DNA from: an uncultured Muribaculaceae bacterium
GTDB taxonomy: Bacteria; Bacteroidota; Bacteroidia; Bacteroidales; Muribaculaceae
Direction: 5' to 3'
Assembly (NCBI GenBank): GCA_910587075.1
Contig: CAJUKE010000021.1
Coordinates: 1-53,574, forward strand
Length of the DNA: 53,574 bases
Shown here piece after piece: positions 22,796-30,950 of this stretch. The first letter of the stretch is position 1. Each line of letters starts with the position of its first letter. Below the pieces are notes generated by a model that saw only the letters and a program-made list of their open reading frames with translations, was not told the origin of the DNA and ran no database searches. The translations under genes were made by a program, and so were the position numbers.

Positions 22796-24343
22796 ATGCC
22801 TTCTGCCGGGCCTCTTTCATCTTTTCAAAACCCTCTAAACCGAGCCATTGTGACAGCCAAACGAAAAAGAAAGACCGCGAAACGGGGCGCGACGCTTGTG
22901 AAGCGCCTCCGGGTAGTCGTGTCGTTGGTGATGCTGGCGGCGTGCTGCTCGCTGTTCACCGCACTCTCGGCCAGCGTAGCCCTGGGTCTTGACTGGGTGG
23001 CGAGGCTCCAGCTCGTGCCCCTCGCGCTCGCCGGGTGTACCTCGGCGCTGCTCGCGTGGGTGGCGCTGACGCTCCTCTTCGGACGGCTCTACTGCTCCTG
23101 GTTCTGCCCGATGGGTGCCGTGCAGGACATCTTCGCCCGGCTCCCGCGGCTCACCCGCAAGCTCGCATTCCGCCACCGCTACAGCTACAAGCGCCCCCTC
23201 AACCGGCTGCGCTACGCGTGGCTGGCCCTGGTGGTGGCCGCCTGGGGGGTCGGCGTAGGGCTTCTGTTGTCGCTCTTCGACCCCTACAGCGCCTTCGGGC
23301 GCGTGGCCTCCCGGCTCGTCGCCCCGCTTTGGGGGTGGCTGTGGGGCAACCCTGTGGCCGTCGCCTCGGTAGCCGCCTTCGCCGTGGCCGTGGTCACCCT
23401 CGCTGCTATCGGCGCGGCCGCCGCCTGGCGGGGGCGCCTCTACTGCAACACCCTCTGCCCCGTAGGGTCGGCGCTGAGTCTGCTCAGCCGCCACTCGCTG
23501 CTCCATTTCGACATCGACACCGACCTCTGCGTCAACTGCGGGGCCTGCGGCAGGGTGTGCAAGGCAGAGTGCATCGACCAGGCCGACCATGTGGTCGACT
23601 CCTCGCGGTGCGTGATGTGCTTCAACTGCGTGGCAGCGTGCAACGAGAAAGCTATCCGCTATACCGCCAACCGCAAGAAACTCTCCATACCCCTGATGCA
23701 GAAAGTGCAGCAGCCCGCCACCTCGTCGGCCGCCGTGAAAATCGACCGCCGCAAGTTCCTGGCCACCGGGCTGATGCTCGCGACCGCCCCGGCGCTCGAC
23801 TCCCTGGCCGACGCCGCCTACACCGTGGAGCACAAAGGGGAGGCCCCCGCGAGGCTCCGCCCCGTGGTGCCCCCCGGGCGACGGAGTATGAAGGAGTTCC
23901 TCGAACGGTGCACCGGGTGCGGCCTCTGCGTGTCCCACTGCCCCCGCAAGGTGCTCCGCCCCTCAGCCGGAGAACTCGGGTGGACCAGTATGCTCCACCC
24001 CGTGATGGACTATGACCGCTCCTACTGCCTCTTTGACTGCACCCTCTGCACCGAGCTGTGCCCCACCGAGGCGCTCCAGCCCCTCACCCCCGACGAAAAG
24101 CATATCTTCATCATAGGGCACGCCTCGGTTGACTGGACCAAGTGCGTAGGGTGTGGAATCTGTGCCCACTCGTGCCCCCGCAAGGCCATCGAGATGGTCG
24201 AGCGCCCCGCCGACACCCCGAAAGGGGGGCTCCGCGGACCCGTTGCCCGGGTCAACACCGATATGTGCATCGGTTGCGGCCTCTGCCAGTACCAGTGCCC
24301 CGCGTACCCCGACAAGGCGATCCTGGTCAACGGCATCGTATAA
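22796..24343 (+). CDS. NapH/NapG-like fused polyferredoxin membrane protein
   Basis: 515 residues from the ATG at 22796; a GTG at 22850 (18 residues in) is an alternative start directly before the basic TAKRKRKTAKR stretch. The first half has about four membrane helices and two CxxxCP motifs (YCSWFCPMG, YCNTLCPVG) as in NapH/YccM, then a 2[4Fe-4S] segment (CVNCGACGRVCKAEC, CVMCFNCVAAC). After residue ~310 a twin-arginine-like DRRKFLATGLML leads into a NapG-like part with four more clusters (CTGCGLCVSHC, CTLCTELC, CVGCGICAHSC, CIGCGLCQYQC). It probably passes quinol electrons across the membrane to an unidentified periplasmic partner. No reductase gene is adjacent. Confidence 0.9.
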   Translation: MPSAGPLSSFQNPLNRAIVTAKRKRKTAKRGATLVKRLRVVVSLVMLAACCSLFTALSASVALGLDWVARLQLVPLALAGCTSALLAWVALTLLFGRLYCSWFCPMGAVQDIFARLPRLTRKLAFRHRYSYKRPLNRLRYAWLALVVAAWGVGVGLLLSLFDPYSAFGRVASRLVAPLWGWLWGNPVAVASVAAFAVAVVTLAAIGAAAAWRGRLYCNTLCPVGSALSLLSRHSLLHFDIDTDLCVNCGACGRVCKAECIDQADHVVDSSRCVMCFNCVAACNEKAIRYTANRKKLSIPLMQKVQQPATSSAAVKIDRRKFLATGLMLATAPALDSLADAAYTVEHKGEAPARLRPVVPPGRRSMKEFLERCTGCGLCVSHCPRKVLRPSAGELGWTSMLHPVMDYDRSYCLFDCTLCTELCPTEALQPLTPDEKHIFIIGHASVDWTKCVGCGICAHSCPRKAIEMVERPADTPKGGLRGPVARVNTDMCIGCGLCQYQCPAYPDKAILVNGIV

Positions 24344-24361
24344 CCCTCTAAAAACCAACAA

Positions 24362-25156
24362 ATGCGACAATACCTCGACCTGCTGCGCCACATCATGGAT
24401 AACGGCGTCGACAAAGCCGACCGCACCGGCACCGGCACCCGCAGCGTATTCGGCTACCAGATGCGCTTCGACCTGGAGAAAGGGTTCCCCCTGCTCACCA
24501 CCAAGAAGCTCCACCTCAAGTCAATCATCTACGAGCTCCTCTGGTTCCTCAAAGGAGACACCAACGCCCGCTACCTTCAGGACCGCGGGGTGCGCATCTG
24601 GAACGAGTGGGCCGACCCCGACGGCAACCTAGGACATATCTACGGCTACCAGTGGCGCTCCTGGCCCGACTACGACGGGGGCTTCATCGACCAGATCGCC
24701 GAGGCGGTGGAGACCATCAAGCGCGACCCCGACTCGCGGCGCATCATTGTGAGCGCCTGGAACGTGGCCGACATCAAGAACATGAACCTCCCTCCCTGCC
24801 ACGCATTCTTCCAGTTCTACGTCGCCCAGGGGAGGCTGTCGCTGCAGCTCTACCAGCGCTCGGCCGACACCTTCCTCGGCGTGCCCTTCAACATCGCCTC
24901 CTACGCCCTGCTCACCATGATGGTGGCCCAGGTATGCGGTCTGCGCCCCGGCGAGTTCGTGCACACCCTCGGCGACACCCACATCTACAACAACCACTTC
25001 GAGCAGGTGGCCGAGCAGCTCTCCCGCGAGCCGCGACCGCTTCCCCGCATGGTGATCAACCCCGAGGTGAAGAACATATTCGACTTCAAGTACGAGGACT
25101 TCGCGCTTGAGGGCTACGACCCGCACCCCCACATCAAAGCAACCGTATCAGTATGA
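24362..25156 (+). CDS. thyA: Thymidylate synthase
   Basis: Converts dUMP to dTMP using methylenetetrahydrofolate. 264 residues, identical in length to E. coli ThyA. Catalytic Cys146 in NLPPCHAFFQFYV, the phosphate-binding DRTGTGTRSVFG near the N-terminus and QLYQRSADTFLGVPFNIASYA are all present. The stop overlaps the folA start by four bases (ATGA), pairing it with the enzyme that regenerates tetrahydrofolate from its product. Confidence 0.98.
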   Translation: MRQYLDLLRHIMDNGVDKADRTGTGTRSVFGYQMRFDLEKGFPLLTTKKLHLKSIIYELLWFLKGDTNARYLQDRGVRIWNEWADPDGNLGHIYGYQWRSWPDYDGGFIDQIAEAVETIKRDPDSRRIIVSAWNVADIKNMNLPPCHAFFQFYVAQGRLSLQLYQRSADTFLGVPFNIASYALLTMMVAQVCGLRPGEFVHTLGDTHIYNNHFEQVAEQLSREPRPLPRMVINPEVKNIFDFKYEDFALEGYDPHPHIKATVSV

Positions 25157-25650
25157 CCACGATAATAGCCGCCGTGACCCCCGACCGCTACGCCATAGGG
25201 CGCCGCGGCGACCTCCTGTACCACGTCAGCGCCGACCTGCGCCATTTCAAGGAACTCACCATGGGTCAGTCCGTGGTGATGGGGCGCAAAACCTTCGAGT
25301 CGCTCCCTAAGGGGGCGCTCCCCGGGAGGCGCAACATCGTTGTCACCCGCGACAGGGCGTTCTCAGCACCCGGCGCGGAGACCGCCCCCGGGCTCCCCGA
25401 AGCCCTCGCCCTGGCCGCCAATGATGGCCGCGAGGTGTTCGTGATCGGGGGAGGGGAGGTCTACCGCCAGGCCTTCCCCCTGGCCGACCGCCTGGAGCTC
25501 ACCGAAATCTACGCCCCGACCCCCGACGACGCCGACACCTTCCTCGACCGCCCCGACCCGGCCCTGTGGGTCGAGACCTCGCGCGGCGAGCGCCTCCGCG
25601 ACGAGCGGAGCGGCCTGGAATACGCATTTGTTTGCTATAATCGGAAATAA
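25153..25650 (+). CDS. folA: Dihydrofolate reductase
   Basis: NADPH-dependent reduction of dihydrofolate. 165 residues (family 160-170). IIAAVTPDRYAIGRRGDLLYHVSADLRHFKELTMGQSVVMGRKTFESLP shows the usual layout: AIGxxG loop, the acidic substrate residue in the DLRHFKELT helix, and MGRKTFESL; the second nucleotide motif is VFVIGGGEVY. Starts within the thyA stop. The -33 element of the downstream tRNA promoter lies inside its last codons. Confidence 0.97.
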   Translation: MTTIIAAVTPDRYAIGRRGDLLYHVSADLRHFKELTMGQSVVMGRKTFESLPKGALPGRRNIVVTRDRAFSAPGAETAPGLPEALALAANDGREVFVIGGGEVYRQAFPLADRLELTEIYAPTPDDADTFLDRPDPALWVETSRGERLRDERSGLEYAFVCYNRK

Positions 25651-25662
25651 TGCGTAACTTCG
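25632..25662 (+). promoter_or_regulatory. Promoter of tRNA-Arg
   Basis: TTG at 25632-25634, 20-base spacer, TAACTTCG at 25655-25662. The -33 half lies within the end of folA. Predicted start near 25669, about 33 bases before the mature tRNA. Confidence 0.65.
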
Positions 25663-25701
25663 CGTTAAGTAGCGGCCGGAAGCTCCGCGCCGCGACTGCC
25701 T

Positions 25702-25773
25702 GCCCTGGTAGTTCAACGGATAGAATAGATGTTTCCTAAACATTTGATAGCAGTTCGATTCTGCTCCGGGGTA
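25702..25773 (+). tRNA. tRNA-Arg (anticodon CCU)
   Basis: A full cloverleaf can be drawn: acceptor GCCCTGG / CCGGGGT with two G-T pairs, discriminator A at 25773, D arm GTTC...GAAT, anticodon stem GATGT/ACATT around loop TTCCTAA with anticodon CCT at 25735-25737, and T arm AGCAG-TTCGATT-CTGCT. CCA is not encoded. It reads AGG codons, rare in this GC-rich genome. It has its own promoter (25632-25662) and is followed by a terminator. Confidence 0.95.
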
Positions 25774-25787
25774 CAACGACAACCGAC

Positions 25788-25823
25788 AGGCTGCTTGGCG
25801 AACCGTGGCCGGGCAGCCTTTCT
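25788..25823 (+). terminator. Terminator behind tRNA-Arg
   Basis: AGGCTGC (25788-25794) pairs with GCAGCCT (25813-25819) around an 18-base loop, followed by TTCTATT. A modest rho-independent terminator. Confidence 0.6.
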
Positions 25824-25874
25824 ATTAAACGCTTGTCGGCCAGATTAATACTACTTTTTTATCACTTTAAGATA

Positions 25875-27884
25875 ATGCGTGCGGGAAAATGCGGCCGCGG
25901 AATGAGGATGCTTGCCTGGGCGGTCATGGGACTGCTCACGGGGGCGTGCGCCTCGATCGGGCGCCCCAACGGCGGACCCCGCGACGAGGAGCCCCCGGTG
26001 TTCGTGCGCTCCAATCCCGCGCCCGGCACCCTTAACTTCACGGGCGACCACCTGGAGGTGGTGTTCAACGAGAACATCAAGCTCGAAGACCCCGCCAACA
26101 AGGTGGTGGTATCACCCGCGCAGGCCCAGCCCCCGCAAATCAGGGCCAATGGCCGAAAAATCAGCATCGAGCTCCGCGACACGCTGAAACCGTCGACCAC
26201 CTACACCATCGACTTCTCCGACGCCGTGCGCGACCTCAACGAGGGTAACATACTCGACGGCTTCGCGATGGACTTCTCCACCGGCGACCACATCGACACC
26301 CTCCGCATATCCGGCATGGTGTTCGAGGCCCGCACCCTGGAGCCCGCGCAGGGTATGGTGGTGGGTGTCTACAGCGAGCCCGCCGACACCGCCCTTACCA
26401 CCCTCCCGCTCGAACGCGTCGCCAAAACCAACCAGTCGGGGCAGTTCACCATACGCAACCTCCGCCCCGGGCGTTACCGCGTCTACGCCATCGACGACCG
26501 CAACCGCGACTGGCACTGGGACCGCTCGGAAAACATCGCCTTCTACCCCCTGGAGGTCAGTCCGACAGCCGAGACGGTGGAGGTTTCCGACACCCTGCGC
26601 GCCTCCGACGGCGCCGACTCCGTCGTTGTGCGGAGCGCCACCCACTACCTCCCCGACGACCTGCTGCTCACCTGGTTCAATGAGAACTACAAGGCGCAGT
26701 ACCTCCGCGACAACTCCCGTCCCGAGCCCCGCATGGTGCTCCTGAAGTTCGGCGCTACGCTCGACTCCATGCCGAGTCTGCGCGTGCTCAACGGCCCGCG
26801 GCAGGGTAGGATGCTGGAGGAGCTCTCGGTGATCGAGACGCGTCCAGAGCGCGACTCGCTCGTCTACTGGCTCCGCGACACCGCCCTGGTGGCCCAGGAC
26901 TCGCTGCTCGTCGAGGCCCGCTACCGCCGCACCGACTCGCTCGACAACCTCGTGTGGCAGACCGACACCCTGAAGCTCTTCAACAAGGTCCGCCGCAAGA
27001 AGGAGAAAGAGAAGAAAAAGGAGGAGGCCGACACCCTGCCGCCGCCGATCCCCCTGCTCACCATCAAGAACGAGGGGGGCTCGCAGCAGGACCTCCACAA
27101 ACCCGTGGTGTTCGAAATCACGGAGCCCCTCGGGGAGGTCGACTCCCTCGGCACCCGGCTCGAATGGACAGCCGACTCGGTGTGGAAGCCGGTGAAGGAG
27201 TGGACCCTCGCGCCCGACACAGCCTCGGTGCGCAAGCTCGTGCTCTCGACCCGCTGGCAGCCGGGCACCCGCTACCGCTTCACCGCCGACTCGATGGCAA
27301 TCCGCAATATCTACGGGGTGTACAACGCCGACTTCCAGCATGAGTTCACCACCCGCCAGCCCGAGGACTACGGCAACATATTCTTTACCTTCTCCGACGC
27401 ATCCCTGGTTCCCGACTCGATGGATATCGTTGTCGAACTGCTCGACGCCTCCGACCGTCCCCAGGCCCAGGCAGCGGTGAGCGGCGGCAAGGCCCGCTTC
27501 AGCTACGTCACCCCCGGCACCTACTACGCCCGTGCCTACATCGACCGCGACCGCGACGGCGAGTGGGACACCGGCAACGTGGCCGACTCCATCCTCCCCG
27601 AGGATGTATTCTACCTCCCCAAGAAGCTCAACCTCCGCAAAAACTGGGATATAGAGATGGACTGGAGCCTCTTCGACACCCCTGTCGACCTCCAGAAACC
27701 TTACGAGATCAAGCGCAACAAGCCCAAGAACTCCGAGCGCGACGCCCGCCGCTCCGATGACGACGACGAGGAGGAAGAGGACGTGTACAACGACCAGGGG
27801 GGCTGGGGCAACGGCTCGCAGTACAACAACCGCCACCGCGGCGGCTTCGGCACCGGCGGCCTCCAGGAGACACGTCCATACTGA
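25875..27884 (+). CDS. Ig-like (Big_5) lipoprotein with acidic C-terminal tail
   Basis: About 669 residues from the ATG at 25875 (MRAGKCGRGMRML); an ATG at 25902 would also keep the signal. Hydrophobic segment and lipobox LLTGAC lead to CASIGRPNGGPRDEEPPVF, a start conserved in a widespread Bacteroidota family. Residues ~35-120 form a Big_5-type Ig-like domain (PAPGTLNFTGDHLEVVFNENI). A carboxypeptidase-regulatory-like segment follows (SGQFTIRNLRPGRYRVYAIDDRN), a lysine/glutamate-rich coiled stretch near residue 375, and a repeated SFVTPGTYYARAYIDRDRDGEWDTG-like block near 550. The tail is very acidic (DDDDEEEED) then Gly/Asn/Arg-rich. Function unknown; likely envelope-anchored. Confidence 0.85.
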   Translation: MRAGKCGRGMRMLAWAVMGLLTGACASIGRPNGGPRDEEPPVFVRSNPAPGTLNFTGDHLEVVFNENIKLEDPANKVVVSPAQAQPPQIRANGRKISIELRDTLKPSTTYTIDFSDAVRDLNEGNILDGFAMDFSTGDHIDTLRISGMVFEARTLEPAQGMVVGVYSEPADTALTTLPLERVAKTNQSGQFTIRNLRPGRYRVYAIDDRNRDWHWDRSENIAFYPLEVSPTAETVEVSDTLRASDGADSVVVRSATHYLPDDLLLTWFNENYKAQYLRDNSRPEPRMVLLKFGATLDSMPSLRVLNGPRQGRMLEELSVIETRPERDSLVYWLRDTALVAQDSLLVEARYRRTDSLDNLVWQTDTLKLFNKVRRKKEKEKKKEEADTLPPPIPLLTIKNEGGSQQDLHKPVVFEITEPLGEVDSLGTRLEWTADSVWKPVKEWTLAPDTASVRKLVLSTRWQPGTRYRFTADSMAIRNIYGVYNADFQHEFTTRQPEDYGNIFFTFSDASLVPDSMDIVVELLDASDRPQAQAAVSGGKARFSYVTPGTYYARAYIDRDRDGEWDTGNVADSILPEDVFYLPKKLNLRKNWDIEMDWSLFDTPVDLQKPYEIKRNKPKNSERDARRSDDDDEEEEDVYNDQGGWGNGSQYNNRHRGGFGTGGLQETRPY

Positions 27885-27944
27885 CGCAATAAGCCTCCAT
27901 ATATAATTATATACCAGTATAACCCCGAATTGAGATAACCCAAG

Positions 27945-28769
27945 GTGCTTGGCAAGGAACTTATAAGGACAGGGCGCGGCTACCGCGCGTTTATCGAGGT
28001 CGACGACCGCGAATGTCGCTTCCTTGCCGTTTCCGAGGGGGGTGAGCCGCCGATGGTGGGTGGTGCGGCGCCGTATCCCGCCGGCATGGACCGCGTGCGC
28101 GGCCTGGAGGAGGCGGTCTACGCCAACCCCCTGATGCTGGCCGACTTCGATTCGGTCACGGCCATCATCCGCGGCGGGCGCTTCATGCTTCTGCCGGGGT
28201 TCGTCACCGACGACGAGCTCGCCGGAGAGCTGTTCCGCGCGCAGTACCCCGCCGACAACTTTCTGCCGCCGTGCGAGCTGCTGGTCGACGACTGGGAGGG
28301 GCTCGACGCCCGGCTCGTCTACGAGGCGGGGCGCGACGAGCTGGCCTTCCTCCGCCGCACCTTCAACAATCCCCGCTTCCGCCACCCACTCACGGTGCTC
28401 GCCGGATATTTCGCCGGACGCCGCGGCGGGGGTGCCGCGAGCCGCACCCTGGTGAATGTCGGCGCCGACCGGGCCGACATCGTGGTGCTGCGCCCCGGGG
28501 CGGCGCTCTGCGCCAACAGTTTCCCGATTACCGGGCCCATGGACGCGGCCTACTACGCCCTGGCCGTCAGGCAGTCGCTCTCCCTCCCGGCGCGCGACGA
28601 GCTGATGCTCGCGGCGTCGACAGCCGTTAGGGCCGCGGTCGCGCCGCTGCTGCGCCGCGGCGTGGCGTTCGTGATGCCCGCCATCGAGCCCCCGGCGGTG
28701 GTGGCCTCCACCCGCGAGACGCGCTCGCTACCCTTCACGCTCAAAGTAGCCCCGTTCGCCGGCATATGA
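27945..28769 (+). CDS. DUF3822-type protein preceding rsmD
   Basis: 274 residues from a GTG start. Its place directly before rsmD is typical of DUF3822 proteins in Bacteroidota. The central segment TLVNVGADRADIVVLRPGAALCANSFPITG resembles the phosphate-binding strand-turn-strand of actin/ASKHA-fold proteins, as in type IV pilus PilM relatives, which suggests (inference) that it has such a fold without clear catalytic residues. No signal peptide or membrane helix. Role unknown. The gap to rsmD is 35 bases. Confidence 0.75.
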   Translation: MLGKELIRTGRGYRAFIEVDDRECRFLAVSEGGEPPMVGGAAPYPAGMDRVRGLEEAVYANPLMLADFDSVTAIIRGGRFMLLPGFVTDDELAGELFRAQYPADNFLPPCELLVDDWEGLDARLVYEAGRDELAFLRRTFNNPRFRHPLTVLAGYFAGRRGGGAASRTLVNVGADRADIVVLRPGAALCANSFPITGPMDAAYYALAVRQSLSLPARDELMLAASTAVRAAVAPLLRRGVAFVMPAIEPPAVVASTRETRSLPFTLKVAPFAGI

Positions 28770-28804
28770 CGCCGCCCGGGGCTGTCGCTAAATTCGTTTG
28801 ACCC

Positions 28805-29383
28805 ATGAGGATAATCAGAGGAAAATACGGCCGACGCCGATTCAGCGTGCCGACCAACATAACCGCCCGCCCGACAACCGATTTCGCCCGGGAGAACATA
28901 TTCAACGTCATGGAGAACCTCGTCGACTTCGAGGAGGAGGCTCCCGAGGCGCTCGACCTCTTCGCGGGCACTGGCGCCGTGTCGTTCGAGCTCCTGTCGC
29001 GCGGATGCCGGGCCGTCACCTCGGTCGAGAAGGCCGCCACCCAGGCCAACTTCATCGCCAAGGTGGCCCGCGAGCTCAAGGCCGACAACCACACCCTCGT
29101 GCGCAGCGACGCCCTGCGCTACATCGACTCCTCGCGCAAAGGGTACGACCTTGTGTTCGCCGACCCCCCGTACGACCTCCCCGGGTTCGCCGAGATACCC
29201 GGCAAGGTATTGGCTTCCAAACTGCTGAAGCCCGGGGCGCTCTTCATCATAGAGCACTCGGCCAAGCACGACTTCTCGGCGCTCCCGCACTATTTCGACC
29301 ACCGCGCCTACGGCTCGGTTAATTTCACCCTCTTCCGCGTCCCCGCCGACGGGGAACCCGCGGAGGGGGACCAGCAAGAATAA
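28805..29383 (+). CDS. rsmD: 16S rRNA (guanine(966)-N(2))-methyltransferase
   Basis: Methylates G966 in 16S rRNA with S-adenosylmethionine. 192 residues. MRIIRGKYGRRRFSVPTNITARPTTDFARENIFNVM is the typical start; ALDLFAGTGAVSFELLSRG is the SAM-binding motif I and FADPPYDLPG contains the DPPY catalytic motif. It lies between the DUF3822 gene and rlmN, so two rRNA methyltransferases are neighbours. Confidence 0.96.
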   Translation: MRIIRGKYGRRRFSVPTNITARPTTDFARENIFNVMENLVDFEEEAPEALDLFAGTGAVSFELLSRGCRAVTSVEKAATQANFIAKVARELKADNHTLVRSDALRYIDSSRKGYDLVFADPPYDLPGFAEIPGKVLASKLLKPGALFIIEHSAKHDFSALPHYFDHRAYGSVNFTLFRVPADGEPAEGDQQE

Positions 29384-29390
29384 ATACCCT

Positions 29391-30458
29391 ATGGAACAGA
29401 ACGATACAACCTTACAGGCACCCACCGCGGCCAAGCCGCTCATCGGGCTGACACTGCAGCAGCTCCGCCTCGTGTGCGAGGAGGCCGGTCTCAAGCCGTT
29501 TGCCGCCAAGCAGATAGCCCGCTGGCTCTACACCGCCCGCGCCACCGACATCGACCAGATGACCGACCTCCCCAAGGCCGGGCGAGCCCGCCTGCGCGAG
29601 CTCGGCTACACCGTCGGGCTCCGCCAGCCGCTGCGCCGCGAGGTGTCGGCCGACGGCACCGCCAAATACCTCTTCCCCGGAGTCAACGGCCGCGACGTCG
29701 AGGCTGTGATGATCCCCGAAGCCGACCGCGCCACCCTGTGCGTCTCCTCCCAGGCCGGGTGCAAGATGAACTGCTCCTTCTGCATGACGGGGCGGCAGGG
29801 GTTCCACGGTAACCTCTCGACCGCCGACATCATCAACCAGGTGCTGTCGGTCAGGGAGAGCGAGCGCCTGACCAACATCGTGTTCATGGGTATGGGGGAG
29901 CCCACCGACAACCTCGCCGCCGTGCTGATGGCCATCGAGATCCTCACCGCGCCCTGGGGGTTCGGCTGGAGCCCCAAGCGCGTGACCGTCAGCACCGTCG
30001 GGCGCACCAAGGAGCTTAAGAAAATCCTCGACGAGACCAAGGTGCACATTGCCGTGTCGCTCCACTCACCCTACGGGCCGGAGCGCTCCTCGATGATGCC
30101 CGTCGAGAAGGCGTACTCCACCCGCGACCTGCTCGACCTGCTCCGCGGCTACGATTTCGCCCACCAGCGGCGCCTCTCGTTCGAATACATCATGTTCAAG
30201 GGGGTGAACGACGACGTGCGCCACTGCCGCGACCTGGCAAAGCTCCTCAAAGGGCTCGACTGCCGGGTGAACCTGATCCGTTTCCACGCCATACCTGACT
30301 CGCCACTGCGCCCCGCGCCTATGGCGCAGATGGAGCGTTTCCGCGACCAGCTCAACGCCGACGGGGTGGTGGCCACCATCCGCGCCTCCCGCGGCGAGGA
30401 CATCTCCGCCGCCTGCGGCATGCTGGCCGGAAAACAGAACGACAAGGGAGATTGTTGA
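29391..30458 (+). CDS. rlmN: Dual-specificity 23S rRNA/tRNA adenine-C2 methyltransferase
   Basis: Radical SAM enzyme methylating C2 of A2503 in 23S rRNA and A37 in some tRNAs. 355 residues. The CxxxCxxC cluster is C124-C128-C131 in AGCKMNCSFCMTG; Cys117 (TLCVSS) and Cys342 (SAACGML) fit the methyl-carrying and resolving cysteines. Motifs MGMGEPTDN and RVTVSTVGRTKELKK are also typical. Start ATG at 29391, 7 bases after rsmD, so probably co-transcribed. Confidence 0.96.
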   Translation: MEQNDTTLQAPTAAKPLIGLTLQQLRLVCEEAGLKPFAAKQIARWLYTARATDIDQMTDLPKAGRARLRELGYTVGLRQPLRREVSADGTAKYLFPGVNGRDVEAVMIPEADRATLCVSSQAGCKMNCSFCMTGRQGFHGNLSTADIINQVLSVRESERLTNIVFMGMGEPTDNLAAVLMAIEILTAPWGFGWSPKRVTVSTVGRTKELKKILDETKVHIAVSLHSPYGPERSSMMPVEKAYSTRDLLDLLRGYDFAHQRRLSFEYIMFKGVNDDVRHCRDLAKLLKGLDCRVNLIRFHAIPDSPLRPAPMAQMERFRDQLNADGVVATIRASRGEDISAACGMLAGKQNDKGDC

Positions 30459-30534
30459 ATTATAACGACCCCGGCACCGCGTGCCGCCGGGCCTGAATCA
30501 TTATAGGTTGTAAATCATTAGAGTAACCGTGCCT

Positions 30535-30945
30535 ATGAAAAGATTGATTGCCGCGGCCCTGGCCGCCGGGGCGATGCTCCTGGCCGGAGCCGCCAAGCCC
30601 GCCGCCGGGGCGAAGGCCGAGCCCGCCATACAGTTCGCCGAGGCCTCCCACGATTTCGGCACCATCGCCGAGGAGGGGGGCAACGTCAGCCACGAGTTCG
30701 TGTTCACCAACACCGGCGACGCCCCGCTGCTGATTGTCAACGCGACCGCCTCCTGCGGCTGCACGATGCCCAAGTTCCCCAAGAACCCCGTGGCCCCCGG
30801 CAAGACCGGCAAAATCAAAGTCACCTACAACCCCAAGGGGCGTCCGGGCGAGTTTGACAAGACCGTAACCGTGCGCACCAATGTGAAGCAGCAGAAGAAG
30901 GTGACCGTCAAGATCAAAGGATTCGTCACCCCCGCCAAGAACTGA
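30535..30945 (+). CDS. DUF1573 periplasmic protein (short)
   Basis: 136 residues from the ATG at 30535 (a GTG at 30529 is the only alternative). A signal peptide, MKRLIAAALAAGAMLLAGAA, precedes one DUF1573 Ig-like beta-sandwich domain: DFGTIAEEGGNVSHEFVFTNTGDAPL, then ATASCGCTMPKFPKNPVAPGKTGKI and VTYNPKGRPGEFDKTVTV. The SCGCT motif is diagnostic. Function unknown in general; such proteins are abundant in Bacteroidota. The following gene is a longer relative, 5 bases away. Confidence 0.9.
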   Translation: MKRLIAAALAAGAMLLAGAAKPAAGAKAEPAIQFAEASHDFGTIAEEGGNVSHEFVFTNTGDAPLLIVNATASCGCTMPKFPKNPVAPGKTGKIKVTYNPKGRPGEFDKTVTVRTNVKQQKKVTVKIKGFVTPAKN

Positions 30946-30950
30946 CCCGT

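Noticed and set aside
25833..25874. Longer TTG-initiated start for the Big_5 lipoprotein
   Set aside because: The extension precedes a normal signal peptide and would place ~14 extra residues before it; the ATG at 25875 fits better.
26112..28385. 757-codon minus-strand open frame
   Set aside because: Antisense to the Big_5 lipoprotein and DUF3822 gene; an effect of GC-rich codon bias.
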